Positions 26,081 through 33,232 of a stretch of DNA of 64,000 nt are shown one piece after another; position 1 is the stretch's first letter; the number at the start of each line of letters is the position of its first letter. Source of the DNA: Candidatus Enterococcus leclercqii (GTDB taxonomy: Bacteria; Bacillota; Bacilli; Lactobacillales; Enterococcaceae). Both the position numbers and the translations under genes were made by a program. Where the stretch lies: assembly GCF_009933135.1 (NCBI RefSeq), contig NZ_MAEH01000014.1:62001-126000 (forward strand). Reading direction: 5' to 3'. The notes below the pieces were generated by a model that was not told the origin of the DNA, did not search any database, and saw only the letters and a list, made by a program, of their open reading frames with translations.

Positions 26081-27007
26081 ATGCGCATTCAGCAGCTGGA
26101 ATATTTAGAAAAGATTGTCGAGAAGGGCTCCATCAATGAGGCTGCCAAAGATTTGTTTTTGAGCCAGCCCAGTTTGTCTAATGCATTGAAAGATCTGGAA
26201 GAAGAGATGGGAATCAAGATTTTGCGGCGACACAAATCCGGCGTTAGTTTGACAGATGAGGGGCGGGAATTTATGGTCTATGCTCGCCAGATTTTAGACC
26301 AGGTAAATCTATTGGAAGAAAAGTACAAACGAGGTACTCCCCGCAAACAGGCTTTTTCGGTTTCAGCACAGCACTATGCCTTTGTTGTCCATGCCTTTGT
26401 CCAACTGATTCGGGAAGTAACGACAGAAGAATATCAGTTTACTTTGCGAGAAACGGAGACCCGCAATATTCTCGATGATCTGACAGCTTTCAAAAGTGAA
26501 TTGGGGATCTTGTATCTCAATCGCTTCAACCGGCAAGTTATGGAAAAGCTTTTCAAGGAGCTGGATTTGGAGTTTCAGCCGCTGTTCACTGCAACCCCTC
26601 ATGTGTTTGTCAGCCGCAGCAATCCTCTGACCACGCAAAAAACGGTAGCCTTGGCAGATTTAGCGGAATATCCTTATTTGTCTTATGAGCAAGGGGATGC
26701 GGAATCTTTTTATTTTTCCGAAGAAATACTCAGCACGTTAAATCGTAAAAAGAACATCAAAGTCAGCGATCGGGCGACGATTTTCAACTTGATGGTAGGC
26801 TTAGACGGCTATACAATCAGCTCCGGAATCATTTCCAGTGAACTAAATGACGATAAAATCGTAGCCATCCCGTTAGAAGTCGATGATCCCATCCAACTAG
26901 GCTGGCTAAAGCACCGGCAAGTTATCTTGTCTCCTTTAGGGGAGCGCTACTTAAATCTACTGAAAGAACATATCCAGGGTTACGGATTTTCAGTAGCGCA
27001 AGAATAG
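26081..27007 (+). CDS. LysR-family regulator of methionine genes (MetR/MtaR/CmbR-like)
   Basis: A 308-residue LysR protein. The winged helix-turn-helix is at residues 1-60 (MRIQQLEYLEKIVEKGSINEAAKDLFLSQPSLSNALKDLEEEMGIKIL) and an effector domain starts at about residue 90. The N-terminus resembles the streptococcal MtaR/CmbR/HomR group, which control methionine and cysteine uptake and synthesis with O-acetylserine or homoserine derivatives as effectors. The MET-box in the shared spacer and divergence from metE support that role. The exact subgroup cannot be fixed by eye. Confidence 0.85.
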   Translation: MRIQQLEYLEKIVEKGSINEAAKDLFLSQPSLSNALKDLEEEMGIKILRRHKSGVSLTDEGREFMVYARQILDQVNLLEEKYKRGTPRKQAFSVSAQHYAFVVHAFVQLIREVTTEEYQFTLRETETRNILDDLTAFKSELGILYLNRFNRQVMEKLFKELDLEFQPLFTATPHVFVSRSNPLTTQKTVALADLAEYPYLSYEQGDAESFYFSEEILSTLNRKKNIKVSDRATIFNLMVGLDGYTISSGIISSELNDDKIVAIPLEVDDPIQLGWLKHRQVILSPLGERYLNLLKEHIQGYGFSVAQE

Positions 27008-27015
27008 CTGATAGT

Positions 27016-27052
27016 AAAAAAAGCCCCCGCTCAATTGAACGGGGGCTTTTTT
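27016..27052. terminator. Bidirectional terminator between convergent regulator genes
   Basis: AAAAAAGCCCCCG / CGGGGGCTTTTTT, a 13-bp stem with a 10-nt loop and T-runs on both strands. Confidence 0.9.
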
Positions 27053-27084
27053 AAGATAGTCGGAGCTCATGTCATGCACAGTAA

Positions 27085-27954
27085 TCACTGTTCGGAAAAA
27101 ACTGCGATTAACAAATGACAGAAGACAAGATCATCCATATTTTTCAAATCCAAACGAGTAGCTTCTTGAAACTTGTCGATGCGGTACAAAACGGTATTGC
27201 GGTGCAAAAAGAGTTCCTTGGCAGCAGAGCTAACATTGCCTTGATTTTCCCACAGTGCCCTGAGAATGGCTACCATCTCAGGGTCACTGAACCATTCTCG
27301 AAAAAGCGAGTTCATCAACGGGCTTTCTTTGATTGGCTCATTGATAAAAAAACTGATTGCAGAACGAGTAAAAGGAAATTCTTTTTGACGTGTGCTAGCT
27401 GCTAGTTCTTGCTGAAAAATCTGACGTTCTTCTAGGAAATTAGCTGCCAATAAAGCTGATTCATGATGAAAAGCACCAACGAAAACCTGAGTATACAAAT
27501 CAAAGTCGCTGTCTAATGCTTGAAACAAACCGAAAATTTCTTCGACGGGATAGTTGGTATCAGCCTTTTCTTCCACCAGAATCAACTCAGTTTCGCTGAT
27601 AAAAAAACTGTCCGCCAACTGTAAAAACATGTCTTTAATTTCTGCAAGCCACTCTGTCTGTAAAAAGGCACGAGGGGTCCGTATTCGAATCTGAATTACA
27701 CGAATCGGAGTGGTTGTCACAGGCTTTTCGCCATCAAATAAAATCCGGTACCACTGGTGATTTCGAGCTGGGTTTTCAGTAGGTGCCTGTGGCATCAAAA
27801 GCTCGATCAGCTGCTGTTCTTTAGGCGACAGCCGCTCTTTTTCTAAAAGAAAAAAACCCTGATCGGTGGTGAAAGTAAAGACGGCATCACTTGTGGCGGC
27901 TTCATCTGAAAAGTGGCCTTCCGGAAAAAGGGTTTGTAATTTTTTACTGTCCAT
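27085..27954 (-). CDS. PucR-type helix-turn-helix regulator
   Basis: A 289-residue protein whose C-terminal 60 residues match the PucR helix-turn-helix: ILRALWENQGNVSSAAKELFLHRNTVLYRIDKFQEATRLDL. The N-terminal 220 residues show no domain I recognise. PucR-like proteins of this size regulate nearby operons in response to unknown signals. It is divergent from an unrecognised two-gene unit with a structured leader, its most likely target. Start ATG 27954 is chosen because AAGGA lies 8 nt upstream; the ATG at 27963 is immediately next to it. Confidence 0.75.
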   Translation of the reverse strand: MDSKKLQTLFPEGHFSDEAATSDAVFTFTTDQGFFLLEKERLSPKEQQLIELLMPQAPTENPARNHQWYRILFDGEKPVTTTPIRVIQIRIRTPRAFLQTEWLAEIKDMFLQLADSFFISETELILVEEKADTNYPVEEIFGLFQALDSDFDLYTQVFVGAFHHESALLAANFLEERQIFQQELAASTRQKEFPFTRSAISFFINEPIKESPLMNSLFREWFSDPEMVAILRALWENQGNVSSAAKELFLHRNTVLYRIDKFQEATRLDLKNMDDLVFCHLLIAVFSEQ

Positions 27955-28075
27955 AGGGGTCATCCTTTTCTTGAGGGAGATCCGGCAACCAACAGCCGGT
28001 CATCATCTTTTTCATTCTAGCAGTAAAAAATAAAAAAAGGTAGCTGTCTGAAAAAAATGCGAAAGATCGGAAAAT

Positions 28076-28103
28076 TTGCTTTAATTTTTTTACCTGTTAG
28101 AAT
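28076..28103 (+). promoter_or_regulatory. Promoter of the structured-leader unit
   Basis: TTGCTT - 16 nt - TAGAAT on the plus strand. The predicted start lies near 28110, giving a leader of about 180 nt before the first long gene. Confidence 0.6.
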
Positions 28104-28150
28104 AGATTGTAGCGCTTGTTATTTTTTGCGAGCAGACATGAATAAAAGGG

Positions 28151-28194
28151 GGTGATGAACCATGCATGATGATCACTTCCGGCAGGTCATCACC
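28151..28194 (+). promoter_or_regulatory. Leader stem that would sequester a ribosome-binding site
   Basis: GGTGATGA (28151-28158) pairs perfectly with TCATCACC (28187-28194). The left arm is part of the GGGGGTGATGA Shine-Dalgarno sequence of the 15-codon leader ORF. Confidence 0.5.
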
Positions 28195-28209
28195 TGGCGG
28201 ATCCATTGA
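28162..28209 (+). CDS. Candidate 15-residue leader peptide
   Basis: ATG CAT ... TGA encodes MHDDHFRQVITWRIH. A strong Shine-Dalgarno sequence (GGGGGTGATGA) precedes the ATG, unusually good for a chance short frame. It lies inside a long leader between a promoter and an unrecognised gene, the position of an attenuator or coupling peptide. Three of 15 residues are His. There is no homology argument; coding status is inferred only from position and ribosome-binding site. Confidence 0.4.
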   Translation: MHDDHFRQVITWRIH

Positions 28210-28232
28210 TAGAAAACAATAGGACAAAAAGA

Positions 28233-28254
28233 CAAGCTTTCATATTTGAGCTTG
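28233..28254 (+). promoter_or_regulatory. Second leader hairpin
   Basis: CAAGCT / AGCTTG perfect 6-bp stem with a 10-nt loop. No T-run follows. It lies 35 nt before the next start codon. Confidence 0.35.
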
Positions 28255-28288
28255 GCTTTCTGCCTTAAAATCAGGAGGATTCCACCAT

Positions 28289-28654
28289 ATGTATATTATT
28301 GAAGGAAACGGAAGAAAAACTCAGCACGTCTGGGAACACATCAAACGGCGACACACCGGCGATAAGATTTGTGTCGTGGGCTTTGCCAACGCCCTGCCAG
28401 AAAACTATTTGCGGAATAAGCAAGTTATTTTTTATGAAGCATTACGGCAACAAGAGTGGTTGCCAGAAGCTGAAACCTTTATTGCCAAGTTTGAAGAACA
28501 GTTTGACGGTATGATTTTTTATGTTGATTGCACACCGGAAGAGGCAGCCGGCCTAGCCGAAATTGCAGCGAAATACAATAGCCGTATCACGGCAACTGTT
28601 GCCGGTGAAGGGGAGGTTGCAATCAAAAAGCTTCCATTAAAAAAAGCAGCCTAA
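28289..28654 (+). CDS. Hypothetical protein, first gene of a structured-leader unit
   Basis: A 121-residue, probably soluble, cytoplasmic protein with no signal or membrane segment. The predicted pattern is alternating strands and helices: MYIIEGNG, KICVVGFANAL, a hydrophobic MIFYVD strand, and a basic Lys-rich tail. I do not recognise the family. A strong ribosome-binding site (AGGAGG) lies 8 nt before the ATG. It is followed 33 nt later by another small unknown gene; both sit opposite a PucR-type regulator. Function unknown. Confidence 0.65.
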   Translation: MYIIEGNGRKTQHVWEHIKRRHTGDKICVVGFANALPENYLRNKQVIFYEALRQQEWLPEAETFIAKFEEQFDGMIFYVDCTPEEAAGLAEIAAKYNSRITATVAGEGEVAIKKLPLKKAA

Positions 28655-28687
28655 TCCTCTCCTTATTTGAAAAGGGGAGGTGAAAAG

Positions 28688-29002
28688 ATGTATAAAGAAG
28701 TGATTCGCACGGAAACTGTCAAAAATTCAGTTCTCTTCGGAGGATTACGACTTTTCCAAAAAGCTGACTGGCGGCGCAGTAAAAAAGCGAAAGAACTAAA
28801 TCGCTTGTCCCGTCAGCTTCAGAATATGATGCAGCTTCATCTGGCCACTGATCGTCTCGTGGTGGGAATACCTATGGCCAACTATGAGGTGATCTTGATG
28901 GAATTAGCTAGCAGTGAGCCTGGAGAATTTTATCATCAAGTAGAAAAGATTGTTGAATCCAACGAAGGCCATTTTGTCAAGGTGACGAAGATTGCCGCAT
29001 AA
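28688..29002 (+). CDS. Hypothetical protein, second gene of a structured-leader unit
   Basis: A 104-residue basic protein (many Arg and Lys in residues 20-55) with a predicted helix QLQNMMQLHLATD and C-terminal strands. No signal peptide, membrane segment or known motif is visible. The frame is open from a TTG at 28667, but ATG 28688 is preceded by AGGGGAGG and is the better start. Likely cotranslated with the upstream gene and ended by the terminator at 29030. Function unknown. Confidence 0.65.
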   Translation: MYKEVIRTETVKNSVLFGGLRLFQKADWRRSKKAKELNRLSRQLQNMMQLHLATDRLVVGIPMANYEVILMELASSEPGEFYHQVEKIVESNEGHFVKVTKIAA

Positions 29003-29029
29003 AGAAGCACTACTGCCTGGCGAAAGTGA

Positions 29030-29083
29030 AAAGCAGTACCGCTGAATCTTCAAGAGAGAAGATTTAAGTGGTGCTGCTTTTTT
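29030..29083 (+). terminator. Rho-independent terminator of the unknown two-gene unit
   Basis: Long stem AAGCAGTACCGCT...AATCTTC / GAAGATT...AGTGGTGCTGCTT with G-U pairs and one bulge, then T6. Confidence 0.8.
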
Positions 29084-29120
29084 GAATCCTCTTCTTACCA
29101 AAGTGATGAAAACAGCTATG

Positions 29121-29150
29121 GTGACAAAGTGTCACTTAGGGTGGTATACT
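29121..29150 (+). promoter_or_regulatory. Promoter with overlapping palindromic operator upstream of the DUF2871 gene
   Basis: GTGACA - 18 nt - TATACT. The -35 is the left arm of a perfect palindrome, GTGACA-AAG-TGTCAC (29121-29135). The regulator is unknown. Confidence 0.55.
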
Positions 29151-29179
29151 GAACTAAGTTAAAAGAGGAGGTGATATGA

Positions 29180-29590
29180 ATGGAAAAGCTTTATAAAACA
29201 AGCCGCAATTATTTGATTCTGGGATTGGTGCTGGGTGTTTTCTATCGAGAGTTTACGAAGTTTAATGATTATACTGATTTTACACAGCTAGCCGTTTTAC
29301 ATACCAATGCGTTGGTATTGGGGATGTTTTTCTTTTTAATCTTAGTCATTTTAGAAAAACTTTTTCGACTCTCAGAAGCCTCTCGTTTCAAATTGTTTTA
29401 CGGCGTATACAATGCCGGATTAGGTCTAACGCTATTGCTGATGTTAATTCACGGTGTTTTGACTGTACTGGGAAAAGAAAGCGGAGCAGCCATTTCAGGA
29501 ATCGCCGGCTTAGGACATATTCTCTTGACAGCAGGGTTTCTGTTGTTTTTCTCTGTCCTTCATGAAAGAATCAAAGCTGTTCACTTTTGA
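29180..29590 (+). CDS. DUF2871 family membrane protein
   Basis: A 136-residue integral membrane protein with four predicted helices: about 10-24, 38-60, 75-95 and 105-128. The pattern of a short N-terminal segment, FYREFTKFNDYT, LHTNALVLGMFFF with a conserved His, and the LIHG and GLGHI motifs resembles the DUF2871 family. Conserved histidines hint at a metal or heme link, but nothing is known. It has its own promoter and is convergent with the YdjH-like gene. Confidence 0.7.
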   Translation: MEKLYKTSRNYLILGLVLGVFYREFTKFNDYTDFTQLAVLHTNALVLGMFFFLILVILEKLFRLSEASRFKLFYGVYNAGLGLTLLLMLIHGVLTVLGKESGAAISGIAGLGHILLTAGFLLFFSVLHERIKAVHF

Positions 29591-29618
29591 AAAGTTACTT
29601 TTAAAACTTGAACATAAT

Positions 29619-29662
29619 AAAAAACGTACCCGTGGAATTTCTCCCATGTGTACGTTTTTTTA
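29619..29662. terminator. Bidirectional terminator between DUF2871 and the TPM gene
   Basis: AAAAACGTACCCGTGG pairs with CCCATGTGTACGTTTTT (two mismatches), with T-runs on both strands. The last base abuts the stop of the TPM gene. Confidence 0.8.
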
Positions 29663-30481
29663 TTAGAAACTGCGACCACCGCCGCCAAAAGTACCGCCGC
29701 CAGAAGAATGAGTGGTGGAGCCGCCGCCACCACCGGACCCGCCAGAGCCACCGGTATTTCGTGGAATCCGTCGTGTTGTAACAAAGGAATTGATCAACTG
29801 GTTTTCGTTGACTGTCAGATTGACATCTGAGTTTTCTTGGTAGGGGTAGGTGTAAGTACCAAGCTTTAGCTGATACTTGGACTTGATGACTATAAAGAAA
29901 GCTGCGGCGATTACCGCGGCCACTAGTAAAGCGATGACAGCTTCCAGTGGTGAAATAGTCCTGTAATAGGTAATTTTTCCGGTGTCTGCATCCACTCGAT
30001 AATGCCCCCGTGGTACACCGGCCTCGACATAGTCAGCTCCTTGCTCATAAAAGGCCGTCGCTGCTTCATAGGGATTATCAGCTGACATGGCGTCGTACAC
30101 CTGATCCAAGATATTGCTGATGCGATTATCATCTAAATAATCAATCATGTTACCAGAAGTTGAGATATAGAGTTCTCGTTGCCCCATATCCATGAGCAGA
30201 ACCGCACCATTATTATCATTTCCCACTTTGTCTCGTAGGTATTCGTCTGCAAATTTCGCCGGCTCAAGAGTGTTGTTCGTATTGGTAACAATATAAACGT
30301 TCCCTTTGATTTTTTCGCCTAGAGACTGGGCCTTGTTTTCCAATGCTTGAATTTGTGCATCAGAAAAGAGGCGGGCACCGTCTTCGATATGGGTACTATC
30401 TGCTGTAGCATTGAGGGGCAGAAGAATCACAGTTAATAGGAACAATAACACTGGGGTCAAAAAATTCAGCCATTTTCTCAT
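29663..30481 (-). CDS. TPM-domain membrane protein (YdjH-like)
   Basis: A 272-residue protein. A signal peptide (about 1-27) is followed by a TPM domain (about 30-165: ARLFSDAQIQALE, VYIVTNTNN, NNGAVLLMDMGQRELYIST). One transmembrane helix lies near 178-200, and a short tail ends in a Gly/Ser-rich segment GGGTFGGGGRSF, the typical C-terminus of TPM proteins. It matches B. subtilis YdjH in domain layout. It is the third gene of a minus-strand operon and overlaps the upstream gene by 4 nt. Likely part of a membrane-stress complex. Confidence 0.8.
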   Translation of the reverse strand: MRKWLNFLTPVLLFLLTVILLPLNATADSTHIEDGARLFSDAQIQALENKAQSLGEKIKGNVYIVTNTNNTLEPAKFADEYLRDKVGNDNNGAVLLMDMGQRELYISTSGNMIDYLDDNRISNILDQVYDAMSADNPYEAATAFYEQGADYVEAGVPRGHYRVDADTGKITYYRTISPLEAVIALLVAAVIAAAFFIVIKSKYQLKLGTYTYPYQENSDVNLTVNENQLINSFVTTRRIPRNTGGSGGSGGGGGSTTHSSGGGTFGGGGRSF

Positions 30482-31620
30482 ATCAGATACGCCACCCCCA
30501 AAAAGATTGCTGCCAAAACAGCGAAGATTCCGATGCTGACCAAGCCCAGCTTTTTATAGCTGATGGGGAGGATTCCGGCAACTTTACCGGTTTGTCCATT
30601 CATTGCATAATAGAAGGTTCGCTTTTGCTGGTCGTCAGCCTTATAAGTTACCAGCCAAACCGGCAGCAATAGGTATTCTTTTTGCTGATCCCGCAGTTCA
30701 AGGTGACTGCTGTTGGCAACAAAAGTAGAGAAGCTGCCAACAGTTCCCCGTAAGAGACTGTCCGCATATCCCTTCAGTTCTTTTTCGACATCCGGTTCCA
30801 ATTTTTCGTATTCGATGTCTCGTTTTTCCGCTTGAAAACCCGACAAGTACTGATCTTTAAATGGGACTGCCCGCTCCAGCTGGAAAGGCTGAACAGAAGC
30901 CACCATTTTTTGCTGAACATTTTTGGACAGGGCATTTTTCACTAAATCGCGAAATTTAAAGCGCCCTGCTCGCCGAACAGAATACTGCTTGGTCTCCGTA
31001 TATTCAATATCCCCTACAATCCAGATTCGAATAGAAGTTCCTGTCCCGTTTAAGCCACCCTCTGCTTCAGCGTTGACGTTCCAATAAGGAAAGTAGACAC
31101 CTGTGAGCTTTTCAACCTGCGCTTTATTGAAGAAATCTTTGGGAACGAACCACTTCTTCTGAGACCATTCCAAAAATTTCGCTACGGCCTCATCTTTGGC
31201 GACTGCAAAAGGCAACACTTTGTCTGGCAGAAATTGACCGGACAAACGCCCCTTCAGCACTACCGGATTATGGCAGTAATAACAGTAGGTAGCTGCTGTT
31301 GTTGCATCGGTGACGATTTCTGCTCCGCAGTTAGGACAGAGGTAAAGCTCCATCGTTGCGCTGGCGGCTGTCTCTTTTTCCGAACTGACACTGCTTTTTG
31401 AAGCTGCAGTGTCACCTGGACTGTCACCTGAGCCACCAGAAGTCGTTACTGCCTCAGTGGTTTCATCAGCTAAGCGGGCTTTTTGCTGCTGCTCTTCAAA
31501 AGCTGTGACTTCTGCTTCGGTGAAAATGCTTAGGCAGTAGGGACAGTGGAATTTCTGATCGGAAGGTTCGAAGGTCAACGGACCGCCGCAGTTGGGGCAT
31601 TTGTGTGTGATTACGTCCAT
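30478..31620 (-). CDS. Zinc-ribbon membrane protein (YdjG-like)
   Basis: A 380-residue protein. It has an N-terminal zinc ribbon (CPNCGG...CPYC, residues 8-29), a Ser/Thr/Gly linker, and a second ribbon (CPNCGAE...CYYC, near 95-115). A large soluble domain follows with YFPYWNVNAEAEGGLNGTG, and a single C-terminal transmembrane helix ends it (about 355-378). The layout matches B. subtilis YdjG, which with YdjH and YdjI recruits PspA to stressed membranes. It is 21 nt downstream of the SPFH gene and overlaps the TPM gene by 4 nt. Confidence 0.8.
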   Translation of the reverse strand: MDVITHKCPNCGGPLTFEPSDQKFHCPYCLSIFTEAEVTAFEEQQQKARLADETTEAVTTSGGSGDSPGDTAASKSSVSSEKETAASATMELYLCPNCGAEIVTDATTAATYCYYCHNPVVLKGRLSGQFLPDKVLPFAVAKDEAVAKFLEWSQKKWFVPKDFFNKAQVEKLTGVYFPYWNVNAEAEGGLNGTGTSIRIWIVGDIEYTETKQYSVRRAGRFKFRDLVKNALSKNVQQKMVASVQPFQLERAVPFKDQYLSGFQAEKRDIEYEKLEPDVEKELKGYADSLLRGTVGSFSTFVANSSHLELRDQQKEYLLLPVWLVTYKADDQQKRTFYYAMNGQTGKVAGILPISYKKLGLVSIGIFAVLAAIFLGVAYLI

Positions 31621-31641
31621 AGTTTCGACCTACCTTCTGTA

Positions 31642-32877
31642 TTAGTCATCCAAAGGGACCCCTTTGAAGGGTTTACCGCAATGAGGGCAAAACTTCGGCA
31701 CACCATTGGATAAGTCCACGACTTCTCCACATTCGGCACACTTCATTTCAACTTTAGCGCTGCTAGTTGCCTGAGGTGCTGGCTTGGGCTCACCACAGTT
31801 GCTGCAGAATTTGCCAGTATTCTGAGTGCCACATTTTGGGCAAGTCCAAGTATCAGCGGCAGCTTGCTGATTTTGTTGTTGCATCTGTTGATTGTTGTTT
31901 TGAGATGCCTGGTTCAAAAAGCCACCACCGGCATTCATTCCCATACCCATGCCGACAAACCCCGTCGTTGCACCGGCTTCGTTTTTACCGGCAGCTTCCA
32001 TGCCCCGGGCAACCGAGCCTTGAACGTATCCTTCGCGTACACTGGGATCACCCAACATCGCTCCTTGGTTGCGCATGTTAATTAACTGCATGGAGTCGTC
32101 CGTATAAGAAATGCTAGCCACGGCCACCGCTACGATTTCCATACCGCGCAATTGACGCCAGTTTTCGTCTAAGACATCCCCCATATACTTGGAAAGCTCC
32201 ATGCTTTTTGATGGAACGTAGCTGATCCGTTGACCGTCAGCAGACATTTGGTTGATGGAAGATTGCAAGGCGGTCAGAAATTCATTGAGGTACTGTTCAT
32301 TGATATCGTTGATGTCGACTTGCGTTTTATTTTTGGGAATCGCATTTGAATAAAACAAGATTGGGTCGGTAATCTTGATGGAGTAGGTGCCGTGAGCCCG
32401 CAAGAAGAGTTCGGCATTGTAGAAGTTGTCGAAATAATTCAAAGGCGCCGGTGTCCCAAATTTGATTCCTTTGATCTCTTGTAGATTGATATAAAAGACT
32501 TGTTGCTTTTGTGGTGTCACGCCGCCAAATTTAAAACGACTGAAGGTTTCTTTGACCGCTTCTTTTAAAGGTCCGTTGAACAGAGAAGGAGCGGCGTCAT
32601 TTTTCACCGTATAGTAACCTTCTTCGGCAGTGTAATCGATGATTTTGCCACCATCTACCAACAACATCATCATGTTGGGATAGACATGGACGACTGAACC
32701 ATCTGTGATGACATCTTCTGTTCCTTTACGGTTGGATCCGCGTTTGTCGTCTTGGCGAACTTTAACGCCTTTGGTCATGACGGTTGTGTCTCCCATGTCC
32801 TCTGGTTCGATAACCTCGAGCCACTGATCCGCTAAACCTCCGCCAATCGTACTTGTTGCAGCTTTGATAATACCCAT
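31642..32877 (-). CDS. SPFH-domain zinc-ribbon protein (YdjI-like)
   Basis: A 411-residue protein. An SPFH/Band 7-like domain spans roughly 20-270, with the start GIIKAATSTIGGGLADQWLEVIEPEDMG shared by the YdjI group. A Gln/Asn/Gly-rich linker follows (about 300-345). Two zinc ribbons are C-terminal (CPKCGTQNTGKFCSNCGEPKP and CAECGEV...FCPHCGKPF). The family is often mislabelled virion core protein. In B. subtilis the homologue works with YdjG and YdjH in membrane-stress sensing. It is the first gene of the operon, with an extended -10 promoter about 120 nt upstream. Confidence 0.85.
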   Translation of the reverse strand: MGIIKAATSTIGGGLADQWLEVIEPEDMGDTTVMTKGVKVRQDDKRGSNRKGTEDVITDGSVVHVYPNMMMLLVDGGKIIDYTAEEGYYTVKNDAAPSLFNGPLKEAVKETFSRFKFGGVTPQKQQVFYINLQEIKGIKFGTPAPLNYFDNFYNAELFLRAHGTYSIKITDPILFYSNAIPKNKTQVDINDINEQYLNEFLTALQSSINQMSADGQRISYVPSKSMELSKYMGDVLDENWRQLRGMEIVAVAVASISYTDDSMQLINMRNQGAMLGDPSVREGYVQGSVARGMEAAGKNEAGATTGFVGMGMGMNAGGGFLNQASQNNNQQMQQQNQQAAADTWTCPKCGTQNTGKFCSNCGEPKPAPQATSSAKVEMKCAECGEVVDLSNGVPKFCPHCGKPFKGVPLDD

Positions 32878-32996
32878 GAATTTTTCCTCCTTTGGGAATG
32901 TTTTCTGTCGACCAGGAAGTAAAAAGCTTCGCTGTCTGACAGTAAGCGCCGGGAATTTTTGAGATGCCTGCTTCCGAAGCGCTAGTTTCTTCTAAA

Positions 32997-33005
32997 ATTA
33001 TAGCA
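32997..33005 (-). promoter_or_regulatory. Extended -10 promoter of the YdjI-YdjG-YdjH operon
   Basis: On the minus strand TGC-TATAAT, a perfect extended -10, about 120 nt upstream of the SPFH gene. The -35 is weak. Confidence 0.55.
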
Positions 33006-33132
33006 TAGCCTAGGTGTTTTCCCTTATCAGACGCAAGACTGATTTTCACCAATTCTGAAAAAAGGAGTTGCCTGCTAAAAGAGACTGTGGTGGAGGAATA
33101 AGGGGAAATTTTTTTGCAAAGGATTCCATGGG

Positions 33133-33161
33133 TAGTTTTTTAACTATATTTTGCGTATAAT
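33133..33161 (+). promoter_or_regulatory. Promoter of the dnaX cluster
   Basis: TATAAT at 33156-33161 with a weak -35 (TAGTTT) 17 nt upstream. No SRP RNA gene, often found before dnaX in Firmicutes, is visible in the 355-base gap. Confidence 0.5.
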
Positions 33162-33232
33162 AATAGCTAGTGAATTTTGCAGTTTTCCGATGTCTTTAAT
33201 GGAAAGCCTACAAACAGAAAGGGGGGAAATCC

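Noticed and set aside
32878-33232. SRP (4.5S/scRNA) gene before dnaX
   Set aside because: The conserved SRP hairpin motif was looked for and not found; only promoters are supported.
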